In this document: positions 38,212 to 46,426 of the stretch, piece after piece | Position numbering within the stretch: the first letter of the stretch is position 1 | How the letters are laid out: the number at the start of each line of letters is the position of its first letter | Assembly (NCBI GenBank): GCA_038142205.1 | Contig: JAYQJO010000001.1 | Span: forward strand, 1,054,001-1,118,000 | DNA length: 64,000 nt | DNA from: UBA7359 sp038142205 | Lineage (GTDB): Bacteria > Pseudomonadota > Gammaproteobacteria > Eutrophobiales > Eutrophobiaceae | Reading direction: 5' to 3' | Position numbers and translations under genes: made by a program | The notes under the pieces: model-generated | What the model saw: the letters and a program-made list of their open reading frames with translations, nothing else | What the model was told of the DNA's origin: nothing | Databases searched by the model: none

Positions 38212-38702
38212 TCTTCGTAATCTATATTAATGACATAGAACGCTTTTTCTTTCCCTTCTATTTGCATTATCACTTCATCATCAACGGTTTTTCCTAATAA
38301 TAACTTCGCCAAAGGTGAGTCAACCGTTATGTAATGCTCATGTTCATCAAATTCATCAGCGCCAACAATACGATAGCGCGACTCTTTCCCTTCTTCATCT
38401 TCAATATCGACCCATGCGCCAAAGAAAATACGAGACTTATCCTGAACCTCTCTGACGACTGTTAGTTTCGGCATACGTCGTTGTAGAAAACCAAGTCGAG
38501 AATCTATTTCCCGTAACTGTTTCTTGCGATAAATATATTCAGCATTTTCGGAGCGATCACCTTCTGCTGCTGCAGCAGTCACCGCTTTCGCTACTTCATT
38601 TCGTTTTTTCCAGAGTTCTGCTGTTTCTTTTTCTAATTTTAAATAACCTTCCGGTGTGATATACGGAGCAGATTTTGGTGCAGGTGGTCGCCAACGTCCC
38701 AT
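38208..38702 (-). CDS. greB: Transcription elongation factor GreB
   Basis: The 164-residue protein has a GreA/GreB coiled coil (GYLKLEKETAELWKKRNEVA) with ending AEGDRSENAEYIYRKKQLRE, which holds the two acidic tip residues. A C-terminal FKBP-like domain follows (RYRIVGADEFDEHEHYITVD, SPLAKLLLGKTVDDEVIM). The YIYRKKQLREID pattern favours GreB over GreA. It rescues backtracked RNA polymerase by stimulating transcript cleavage. Confidence 0.94.
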   Translation of the reverse strand: MGRWRPPAPKSAPYITPEGYLKLEKETAELWKKRNEVAKAVTAAAAEGDRSENAEYIYRKKQLREIDSRLGFLQRRMPKLTVVREVQDKSRIFFGAWVDIEDEEGKESRYRIVGADEFDEHEHYITVDSPLAKLLLGKTVDDEVIMQIEGKEKAFYVINIDYED

Positions 38703-38724
38703 AATTAGTCTTTCCTCTAGTCGC

Positions 38725-39393
38725 TCAATCTACTGACAAGCCCAGAATCATACTAAGCTGACAATAAGGTCGGTCAGTCTCTTCCTGCCATTGATTCATA
38801 CAATTTTGTACGTGATTTAATTGCTTCCTACTTTTAGGCATCTCATCTACTGCACCCCAGTAATGTAAAGCTCTTATGACATCGCCTGTTAACAAGAATG
38901 TATCTTTTTTAACACGGCGCAGAAAATACGGGCCGGAAATTCCGCCAAGTTGTTTAAATTCCTTTTTTAAAAGATGCCAGAACTCAACAATATTATCGCA
39001 AGGCCATTCAGTCAGCACCTTCACAAAACCGCCACGCTCTTCATTAAATTCATGAATCATTTCTGCATTATGCCGGACGCTCTGAATCTTGCGCCAATGT
39101 CGAACAATACGTTTTTCATCCATTAACGCGGCTAATGCCTCATCACTCATCATACGATTGAACTGAATATCAAAGTCATGAAATATTTCGAGAAAATTCG
39201 GCCATTTATTATCAATTACTTTACGACTTAATCCTGCCTGAAAAATACGATGCGACATATTCGATAAACAATCGGCGTCTGTCAGTTTCTTTAATTGCTT
39301 TTCTGAACGAGGCTTAGGTAAATATTCTTCAACAGCTTCTTCACCATCACAACGTTGGATGGCCTTTTCATAGATGATTTCAAAAGACTTCAT
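38725..39393 (-). CDS. Divergent DNA-3-methyladenine glycosylase I (Tag-like)
   Basis: The 222-residue protein has the overall Tag pattern: SHRIFQAGLSRKVIDNKWPN (aligning with the Tag QAGLSW helix), FLEIFHDFDIQFNRMM, IVRHWRKIQSVRHNAEMIHE and IRALHYWGAVDEM. Two Tag residues, the glutamate just before QAGLS and the tryptophan just after, appear to be arginine here, and the zinc-binding cysteines and histidines are not evident. It may have a different lesion or lost glycosylase activity. It lies 22 bases upstream of greB on the same strand. Confidence 0.75.
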   Translation of the reverse strand: MKSFEIIYEKAIQRCDGEEAVEEYLPKPRSEKQLKKLTDADCLSNMSHRIFQAGLSRKVIDNKWPNFLEIFHDFDIQFNRMMSDEALAALMDEKRIVRHWRKIQSVRHNAEMIHEFNEERGGFVKVLTEWPCDNIVEFWHLLKKEFKQLGGISGPYFLRRVKKDTFLLTGDVIRALHYWGAVDEMPKSRKQLNHVQNCMNQWQEETDRPYCQLSMILGLSVD

Positions 39394-39458
39394 ATAAACA
39401 ATATTTCTTATTAATTAACAAGTTCGGTATTATAGAGTGAAATTTTACGGAGATACTT

Positions 39459-39974
39459 ATGCAACGTCTAGAAGCTTACATTCGCAATATCCCTGACTTT
39501 CCTGAGCCCGGCATTCAATTTAAAGACATTACACCACTGGTTAAAGATCCGGCAATGTTAAAACTGGCAGTACATCAATTGATTCATCCGTTTTTAGGGC
39601 AAGAAATCACGGCGATTGCAGGAATGGAAGCACGCGGCTTTATCTTTGGTTCACTCGCTGCATGGGAAATGGGTGTAGGTTTCGTTCCCTTGCGCAAACC
39701 CGGCAAGCTGCCTTATGACGCAGAATCCATATCTTATGATCTCGAATACGGCTCAGCGTCATTAGAAGTCCATATTGATGCTTTAGAAAAAGGCGATAAG
39801 GTTTTACTTGTTGATGATTTATTAGCTACAGGCGGAACAGCTGCAGCCAGCTGTGAACTTGTTGAAAAGTTAGGAGCTGAAGTCGTCGCTTGCGCGTTTG
39901 TTGTAGAACTGGATTTCTTGAATGGCAGAGATAAATTATCTAAATACCAAGTGCATTCACTAATTCATTATTAG
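39459..39974 (+). CDS. apt: Adenine phosphoribosyltransferase
   Basis: The 171-residue salvage enzyme joins adenine and PRPP to make AMP. It has FPEPGIQFKDITPLVKD near the start, AGMEARGFIFGSLAAWEMG, and the PRPP loop VLLVDDLLATGGTAAASCEL near residues 121-140. The AT-rich leader has a good GGAG site. It is a single-gene unit divergent from the Tag-like gene. Confidence 0.95.
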   Translation: MQRLEAYIRNIPDFPEPGIQFKDITPLVKDPAMLKLAVHQLIHPFLGQEITAIAGMEARGFIFGSLAAWEMGVGFVPLRKPGKLPYDAESISYDLEYGSASLEVHIDALEKGDKVLLVDDLLATGGTAAASCELVEKLGAEVVACAFVVELDFLNGRDKLSKYQVHSLIHY

Positions 39975-40030
39975 CCACATAATTTATTCTATATAAACAC
40001 TCAAATCATATTTACTATGGATAGGCCTTA

Positions 40031-41185
40031 ATGTCTGAACATATGAAAGTTATGTTGGCGGGTATCAGTAGTCTTATTTTGACTTTGGGCATTGCTCGTT
40101 TTTCCTATACTCCTCTACTACACATCATGCAGGAACAAACGTCACTCAATGATGCCATTGGTGGGTGGTTGGCTGCATTTAATTATACTGGTTATCTCTC
40201 AGGAGCAATCATTGCGGCATCAATTAATAACCTGAAATTAAAAGATACGTTATATCGCTATGGCTTAATCATGGCAGTGATTACGACTATCGGCATGGCC
40301 TGGACTGAAAACTGGATGATATGGGCAGTATTGAGGTATTTAGCTGGCTTGAGTAGCGCCGCAGGTCTATTACTTGGTTCAGGTTTGATCCTTAACTGGC
40401 TAATACGGCACGGATATAAGATGGAACTCGGTATTCATTTTGCTGGTTTAGGTCTTGGAATCGCGTTAACTGCAATTGCTGTTGAATTGATGTTATTAAA
40501 ATTTAATTGGGCTGAACAATGGCTAGTATTTGCATTAATCGGGCTGCTTTTTATTTTTCCAGCCTGGTTTTGGCTACCTCGTCCTGATGGTTCTGATACA
40601 ACCAAACAAGGTGAGTCACTCATTGATAAACCACCCTCTAGAAACTGGATGCGCTTACTCTCAGCCAGTTATTTTTGTGCAGGTGTTGGTTATGTTATTA
40701 ATGCAACCTTTATCGTTGTCATTATTGATAGCCAGCCTGAGTTGAATGGCTATGGAAATTGGGCATGGCTAGTCATTGGCCTTGTCGGTGCACCCTCCTG
40801 TATTTTTTGGGATCGCGTAACCAGAAAACTGGGGGAATTCAATTCATTTATATTGGCATATGCGTTACAAATTTTTTCCATACTATTATTGGCATTTGAC
40901 GTTTCTGTCTTAATGCTATTTCTATGTGCCGGTGTCTATGGTGTAACCGTATTTGGAATCGTGAGTATGATGTTAACGATGGCAGGTAAGCTCTATCCAA
41001 CCAAGCCCGCTAAATTAATGGGAAAAGTTTCGTTGTATTATGCTCTGGCACAGATTATTGCGCCTGCGATTGGAGGATCAGTTGCAGAAGTATCGGGCAA
41101 TTACTCTATAGTACTAATTGCGTCCGCAATAATCATGATTGCTGGCTTAGCAATGCTTATTAAATTAATGAAAATACCTCAATAA
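40031..41185 (+). CDS. MFS transporter, YbfB/YjiJ family
   Basis: The 384-residue protein has about twelve membrane segments. The start (MLAGISSLILTLGIARFSYT) and DAIGGWLAAFNYTGYLSGAI near residues 40-59 match the YbfB/YjiJ branch of the major facilitator superfamily. The substrate is unknown. It stands next to a decayed carboxymuconolactone decarboxylase-like gene and an SDR gene that point the other way. Confidence 0.87.
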   Translation: MSEHMKVMLAGISSLILTLGIARFSYTPLLHIMQEQTSLNDAIGGWLAAFNYTGYLSGAIIAASINNLKLKDTLYRYGLIMAVITTIGMAWTENWMIWAVLRYLAGLSSAAGLLLGSGLILNWLIRHGYKMELGIHFAGLGLGIALTAIAVELMLLKFNWAEQWLVFALIGLLFIFPAWFWLPRPDGSDTTKQGESLIDKPPSRNWMRLLSASYFCAGVGYVINATFIVVIIDSQPELNGYGNWAWLVIGLVGAPSCIFWDRVTRKLGEFNSFILAYALQIFSILLLAFDVSVLMLFLCAGVYGVTVFGIVSMMLTMAGKLYPTKPAKLMGKVSLYYALAQIIAPAIGGSVAEVSGNYSIVLIASAIIMIAGLAMLIKLMKIPQ

Positions 41186-41240
41186 ATAATTAATAAGTAG
41201 GTAGGTATGTCATAGCTCATATCAAAGCTTTGATTCTCAC

Positions 41241-41470
41241 TCATCAATCACTTCCTGTGCCGCTGACACGCCAAAATAAACAATCGCATGTAATAAACAC
41301 TTCTTGTGTTTCTTCAACGGTACAACCGTTATTCAGCGTACCACGTGCATGACCTTTTAATTCAATAGTTCAGTTAATTCAGTCGTATTATCTTTGGCTC
41401 GCTGAACAAATTTTTCGCCCATAATTGTTGTGCGAACTTCCAATCCTTTCTTTTTTGATTCTTCTGACAT
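41241..41470 (-). pseudogene. Remnant of a carboxymuconolactone decarboxylase-family protein
   Basis: The reading starts at an ATG with MSEESKKKGLEVRTTIMGEK and FVQRAKDNTTELTELLN, the N-terminus of the gamma-carboxymuconolactone decarboxylase (CMD) family, then hits a stop. A second frame resumes as IELKGHARGTLNNGCTVEET, and a third as LLHAIVYFGVSAAQEVIDE before a stop. Normal members have about 40 more residues between the first two pieces, including a W-x-R-x-G-L-D region, and several more near the end; these are missing. At least one internal deletion plus frame changes are needed. The gene is truly degraded. It directly follows an SDR gene. Confidence 0.72.
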
Positions 41471-41475
41471 GATAA

Positions 41476-42230
41476 TTAAATCAAACCACCATTAACATTA
41501 ATCGCTTCACCTGTAAGATAAGACGAGTCGTCTGAAGCTAGGAATACCGCTGCTGCGGCAACATCCTCCGGTCTGCCAAAACGCCCTAATGGAATTTCAC
41601 TGATGCGTGCCTGATAATAATCTTCTTCCATATGTTCTTCGGCAAAAGACGTACTTATCCAGCCTGGAGACATCATATTCACACGGATTTCCGGGCCGAC
41701 TGTTTTTGCAAAGGAACGGGTAAAACCGAGTACCCCTGCTTTTGTTGCAGCAAATATTTGTGGATTAGTACCTTGAAAACCATGCGTTGATAAGTCCCAG
41801 CTCGTATTAATAATGACACCATGACCCTGCTCTTGCATTATTGGCATAATCGACCAGCAAGCCTTAATCGTCCCTTTAAGATCAACTTCAATCAGATGCT
41901 CTAGCTTTTCGTCAATTTCTGCCGCCGCACCTGTGCCGGTAAGAATATCCGCGCCGGCATTATTAACCCAGACATCAATACGACCGAATTCTTCGATTGT
42001 TGATGCAATCAAACGCTCAATATCATCTTCAGCGGCCATGTCCGCCTGCACGGCAATAGCCCGACAATCTTTTTCTTTATTTCTTCGACTAATAATTCTG
42101 CTTTTTCTTTTGACTTTCGATAATTAACAACAACATCGGCGCCTTCTTTTGCAAAAGCTTTAGCTATACCTCTGCCAATACCGCTGCTCGCACCGGTAAT
42201 CACTGCAATTTTATCTTTCAGTCGTTTCAT
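41476..42230 (-). CDS. Short-chain dehydrogenase/reductase, frame interrupted
   Basis: The protein is a classical SDR. The NAD(P) motif TGASSGIGRGIAKAF is near residues 13-27, the NNAGAD segment follows, and the catalytic Ser and Tyr-X3-Lys appear shifted: the usual YxxxK tyrosine position reads FAATKAG. The break is at the five-A run (minus strand, 42070-42074); six As would continue as EEIKKKDCRAIAVQADMA. That gives 251 residues, a normal length. The arginine-like end of strand 2 (VVNYRKS) suggests NADPH. The tyrosine-to-phenylalanine change would impair catalysis; substrate is unknown. Confidence 0.85.
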
Positions 42231-42310
42231 TTTTTATTGAGTTATTTATTGAGTCGTTTATCGTGAACGCCTTATTCTAAGCCTGTTCATAGTAAACACA
42301 AAATTTAAAC

Positions 42311-43132
42311 ATGATTAAAGTCACTGTCATTATTCCAACGTATAACCGCGCATCAGTTTTGCCGCGCGCACTGAACACTGTTATTAAACAAACTTATAAA
42401 GCCGATCAGATTATAGTTATTGATGATGGTTCTACTGACAAGACACAAGATCTGATTAAAAATGAATACCCGCAAGTAGATTTTATTTCACAACAGAATA
42501 AAGGCGTGAGTGCAGCACGCAACGCAGGCATAAAAAAATCGAAAAATGAATGGATCTGTTTACTTGATTCAGACGACAGCTGGCAAGCTAATAAACTTGA
42601 AAAACAAGTTCAAGCTATTACAGAGAACCCAGATTATTTAGTTTGCCATACCAATGAAATCTGGTATCGAAACGGAAAGATTTTAAATCAAGGCAAAAAA
42701 CATGAAAAACGTGGCGGCCATATTTTTCAACACTGTTTACCATTGTGCGCTATATCGCCTTCATCCGTCATAATTAATAAACAATTATTCGATGAAATCG
42801 GTTTATTTGATGAAGACCTGCCTGCATGCGAAGATTACGATATGTGGCTGCGAATTTGTTGCCGTTATCCTGTGTTATTTATTAATGAAGCGTTAACGAA
42901 TAAGTTTGGCGGGCATGATGATCAGTTATCAAGACAACATTGGGGCATGGATCGTTTTCGTATTATTGCTTTAGAGAAAGTACTTAAATCTAATCATTTA
43001 AACGAACAAGATCGTCAGGCAGCAATCAACATCTTATTGATTAAGATAACAATCTTTTTAAAAGGTGCAGAAAAACACGGTAGAAATGAATACTGCGAAC
43101 ATTTCCAGTCATTATTGGAACAATATAATTAA
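42311..43132 (+). CDS. Family 2 glycosyltransferase
   Basis: The 273-residue GT-A-type enzyme starts with VTVIIPTYNRASVLPRALNT and has IIVIDDGSTDKTQ and DSDDSW, the metal-binding DXD-like motif, near residues 84-89. A downstream acidic catalytic region includes LPACEDYDMWLRICCRY (ED motif). It has no membrane segment. The acceptor is unknown. The next gene starts 12 bases later, suggesting co-transcription, though no functional link is obvious. Confidence 0.9.
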   Translation: MIKVTVIIPTYNRASVLPRALNTVIKQTYKADQIIVIDDGSTDKTQDLIKNEYPQVDFISQQNKGVSAARNAGIKKSKNEWICLLDSDDSWQANKLEKQVQAITENPDYLVCHTNEIWYRNGKILNQGKKHEKRGGHIFQHCLPLCAISPSSVIINKQLFDEIGLFDEDLPACEDYDMWLRICCRYPVLFINEALTNKFGGHDDQLSRQHWGMDRFRIIALEKVLKSNHLNEQDRQAAINILLIKITIFLKGAEKHGRNEYCEHFQSLLEQYN

Positions 43133-43144
43133 ACTAAAACCATT

Positions 43145-43963
43145 ATGATCCATATTTTCTGCGCCTTAAGTTGCGAAGCGCAACCTCTTATCCAACACTT
43201 CAAATTAACTAAATTAAAGCAATTTGATTTATTTCGCATTTATCAATCAGAGGGCAAGGAGATTAGTTTAACTATAACAGGTGTTGGCAAGCTAAATACG
43301 GCCTCTGCGGTGAGTTACCATCATGCCTGTTTTAATACGTCTGTGAGTGATATTTGGTTGAACATCGGTGTTGCAGGTCATAAAGACCTAAGTGTTGGAG
43401 ACATCCTGATAGTAAATAAAATTACTGATGAACATGATGAAACCCATTGGTATCCACAAATTGTTTTCACACCACCCTGTGAAAGTACAAATTTGATTAC
43501 GCTGGATAAAGCATCAACAGATTATCAAGACAGTTTATTTGATATGGAAGCATCGGCTTTTTATCAAATGGCCATTCGCCTTGGCACTGCTGAGTTAATT
43601 CATTGTTTAAAAGTTGTTTCGGACAATACAGAGCAACCCGCAGAAAAAGTTAATACTGACAAAGTAAAAAAAATCATAACTGCTCAAATAAACATTATTG
43701 AAAGCATCATTGAACGTCTAACACCTTTATCAAATGAAATCAGCGAGATTATTGCTGAACCTGAACACTCTCAATGTTTTATAAACAAGTGGCATTTCAC
43801 ACAATCTGAAAAGATTCAATTATTGCGTTTATTACGTCAATGGGCTGTTCGTTTTCCCAACAAAGATCCCATGCAAGCAGTTATAGGTAATAAAAGTGGA
43901 AAACAAGTATTAATCAGTTTAACTGAAAAAATAAAGAACATGGAATTTATGATTCATGATTAA
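43145..43963 (+). CDS. Nucleoside phosphorylase-like protein with extra C-terminal domain
   Basis: The 272-residue protein has PNP/UDP-phosphorylase (NP-I) motifs: LTITGVGKLNTASAVSYHHA near residues 43-62, LNIGVAGHKDLSVGDILIVN, the DMEASAFYQMAIRLG nucleoside-binding motif, and VVSDNTEQP. Residues after about 185 form an extra helical domain not found in MTA/SAH nucleosidase. The gene overlaps the following radical SAM gene by eight bases, so the two proteins are probably made together. Its purine or deoxynucleoside substrate is unknown. Confidence 0.8.
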   Translation: MIHIFCALSCEAQPLIQHFKLTKLKQFDLFRIYQSEGKEISLTITGVGKLNTASAVSYHHACFNTSVSDIWLNIGVAGHKDLSVGDILIVNKITDEHDETHWYPQIVFTPPCESTNLITLDKASTDYQDSLFDMEASAFYQMAIRLGTAELIHCLKVVSDNTEQPAEKVNTDKVKKIITAQINIIESIIERLTPLSNEISEIIAEPEHSQCFINKWHFTQSEKIQLLRLLRQWAVRFPNKDPMQAVIGNKSGKQVLISLTEKIKNMEFMIHD

Positions 43964-44954
43964 TACGATATACATTGAAGAAGATGCTGCTGAGCACCCA
44001 CGCACTCAAGCAATCCTTAAACGCTTTCCAGACGCAACAAGAATCCCATGCACACGATACGGTGAAGTTTTTAACCGTAAAGCGCAGAATTTCAGACTAC
44101 AAAAAAAACAACCTGCCCTGATTCTGGCAAGAAAACATAAAGGACTGATATTGCCGTCACCAATAGAATATAACATTGGCGCACAGCATAATTATTATTT
44201 TTCGCATATGTTGAACTGCTTATATGATTGCCGTTATTGTTTTTTGCAAGGCATGTTCCAATCCGCGCATTATGTTTTGTTTGTTAATTATGAAGACTTT
44301 CTTGAAGAAATGGTTTCAACTTTAGAAAAACACGGTGACAAACCTGTACACTTTTTCTCAGGCTATGATTGTGACAGCCTTGCACTTGAACCGATTACTG
44401 ATTTTACAGCTGAGTTTATGCCATTTTTTAAAGACAATGGTCAGGCCTTACTTGAACTAAGAACAAAAAGCACACAAATCAGAACCTTACTCAAACGCAA
44501 GCCAATAACAAACTGTGTCGTGGCGTTTAGTTTTACACCGAAGAAAATAGCCGGAGCACTTGAACATAAAGCACCCGACGTAAACAAGCGATTGCAGGCA
44601 ATCATTGATTTACAAAAGGCTGGCTGGCAGATTGGCTTGCGTTTTGACCCCATAATTTATACTAAAGATTACGAGAGCCAATACACTGAATTATTTGACA
44701 ACATCTTTTCCAGGGTTAATCCTGATTTAATACATTCAGTTAGTTTAGGTGGTTTTCGATTACCGAAAGAATATTTTCGTAAACTTGAAAAACTTTATCC
44801 GGATGACAAACTGTTTTCTTCTCCACTCGCAGAAGAAGCGAATACTATTGGTTACCCGGAAGAAATACGCAACAATATGTTAACTTTTTGTAAAGATATC
44901 ATTACTCAACATATCCCTGCTGAAAAGTTCTTCCCTTGTCATGAATCATTTTGA
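43956..44954 (+). CDS. Spore photoproduct lyase-like radical SAM protein
   Basis: The 332-residue protein has the radical SAM cluster motif CLYDCRYC in NCLYDCRYCFLQGMFQSAHY near residues 88-107, which follows SPL (SplB) in its spacing and in the sequence after it. VHFFSGYDCDSLALEPIT, LRTKSTQI and HSVSLGGFRLP also match SPL-like proteins. This organism is not a spore-former by any evidence here; SPL-like enzymes in other bacteria may repair other DNA photoproducts. It is coupled by overlap to the phosphorylase-like gene. Confidence 0.88.
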   Translation: MINTIYIEEDAAEHPRTQAILKRFPDATRIPCTRYGEVFNRKAQNFRLQKKQPALILARKHKGLILPSPIEYNIGAQHNYYFSHMLNCLYDCRYCFLQGMFQSAHYVLFVNYEDFLEEMVSTLEKHGDKPVHFFSGYDCDSLALEPITDFTAEFMPFFKDNGQALLELRTKSTQIRTLLKRKPITNCVVAFSFTPKKIAGALEHKAPDVNKRLQAIIDLQKAGWQIGLRFDPIIYTKDYESQYTELFDNIFSRVNPDLIHSVSLGGFRLPKEYFRKLEKLYPDDKLFSSPLAEEANTIGYPEEIRNNMLTFCKDIITQHIPAEKFFPCHESF

Positions 44955-44965
44955 TTGAACTCCTT

Positions 44966-46414
44966 ATGACTGATCAAACCATCATCTACATCACTTTCAG
45001 TGCGTATATTTTAATGATGTTTATCATTGGCTGGCTTGCATTACGTCGCACACATAATCAATCAGATTATATTCTAGGTGGCAGAAAGCTTGGCAAATGG
45101 ACAACGGCTATCAGCGCTGGCGCATCAGACATGAGTGGCTGGCTTTTATTAGGCTTGCCCGGCTATGCTTATCTTGCTGGCCTGGAAGTAATGTGGATTG
45201 CAATGGGTTTATATATTGGCACCTGTGTTAACTGGTATTGTGTTGCACCTCGCTTACGTACTCAAACGCAGTCACTCAATAACGCGCTTACCATTCCTGA
45301 ATATTTTGAATATCGTTTTAAAGATAACTCACATTTATTGCGCATAATTTCTGCCATTTTCATTCTTTTATTTTATTTGTTTTATACCAGTTCAGGGTTT
45401 GTTGCTGGAGGAAAGTTATTCGAATCGGTTTTTGGTATCTCCTATCAAACTGCTGTCATTGTCAGCGCATTAACTATTCTTGTTTACACGTGTTTGGGCG
45501 GTTTCCTGGCTGTGTCTTGGACCGATTTGATTCAAGGTTTGTTAATGGCTTTCGCTTTAAGCTATGTTGCTCTTATTGCGCTGTATAAAGTCGGGGGTTT
45601 TGAAACTTTATTTAACTGGATGACTATTGTTAATACAGATCTTGTTAACCCTTATGTCAATGTTACCGAAGGAGCGTTAGGTTTAATGGGTATAGTTTCC
45701 TTATTAGCCTGGGGACTGGGTTATTTTGGACAACCACACATACTCGTTCGCTTTATGGCAATAAAATCAGAAAAGCTGATTCCACAAGCACGTACCATAG
45801 CCATTTACTGGACTGCAATTGGATTACTCAGTGCCTTATTAATTGGTTTTTCCGGGATCGCTTTATTAGGCAATCAATTACACGCTAGCGATAGCGAAAA
45901 AGTGTTTATTGAATTACTGCAATTATTATTACACCCGGTGCCTGCAGGAATATGTCTCGCTGCTATCCTTGCTGCAATTATGAGTACAGTCGATTCTCAA
46001 TTACTGGTTGCGTCATCTGCAATAACAGAAGACATCTATAAAATTATTAATGCTAAAGCAACAGACAAACAATTATTATTACTCGCCAGAATCAGCGTTG
46101 CTTTATTAACTTTTTTTGCAGCAATACTCGCATTACAACCCGACAGTAATATACTTGATTTAGTCGCTTATGCCTGGGCCGGGTTTGGAGCCACGTTCGG
46201 CCCGGTTATCATCTTATCTCTCTTCAAAAAAGACCTGACGCGTAATTCCGCTTTATTAGGAATGATCACGGGTGGTTTAACTGTCGTCTTATGGAAAAAT
46301 ATAAACCTGGATTTCCAAATACTCCAACTGTATGAACTGGTTCCGGGCTTTGTGTTGGCAACAACGGCTATGCTCGCAAACGAATCAGTAAGGTCTGTTA
46401 AAAATAAAGCGTAA
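44966..46414 (+). CDS. putP: Sodium/proline symporter
   Basis: From the ATG at MTDQTIIYITFSAYILMMF the protein has 482 residues and about thirteen membrane segments. GGRKLGKWTTAISAGASDMS, GWLLLGLPGYAYLAGLEVMW and YFGQPHILVRFMAIKS are characteristic of PutP in the SSS family. It imports proline with Na+. A TTG five codons upstream could also serve, but the ATG leaves a normal N-terminus. No putA is present. Confidence 0.92.
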   Translation: MTDQTIIYITFSAYILMMFIIGWLALRRTHNQSDYILGGRKLGKWTTAISAGASDMSGWLLLGLPGYAYLAGLEVMWIAMGLYIGTCVNWYCVAPRLRTQTQSLNNALTIPEYFEYRFKDNSHLLRIISAIFILLFYLFYTSSGFVAGGKLFESVFGISYQTAVIVSALTILVYTCLGGFLAVSWTDLIQGLLMAFALSYVALIALYKVGGFETLFNWMTIVNTDLVNPYVNVTEGALGLMGIVSLLAWGLGYFGQPHILVRFMAIKSEKLIPQARTIAIYWTAIGLLSALLIGFSGIALLGNQLHASDSEKVFIELLQLLLHPVPAGICLAAILAAIMSTVDSQLLVASSAITEDIYKIINAKATDKQLLLLARISVALLTFFAAILALQPDSNILDLVAYAWAGFGATFGPVIILSLFKKDLTRNSALLGMITGGLTVVLWKNINLDFQILQLYELVPGFVLATTAMLANESVRSVKNKA

Positions 46415-46426
46415 ACCCCTGTTCCG

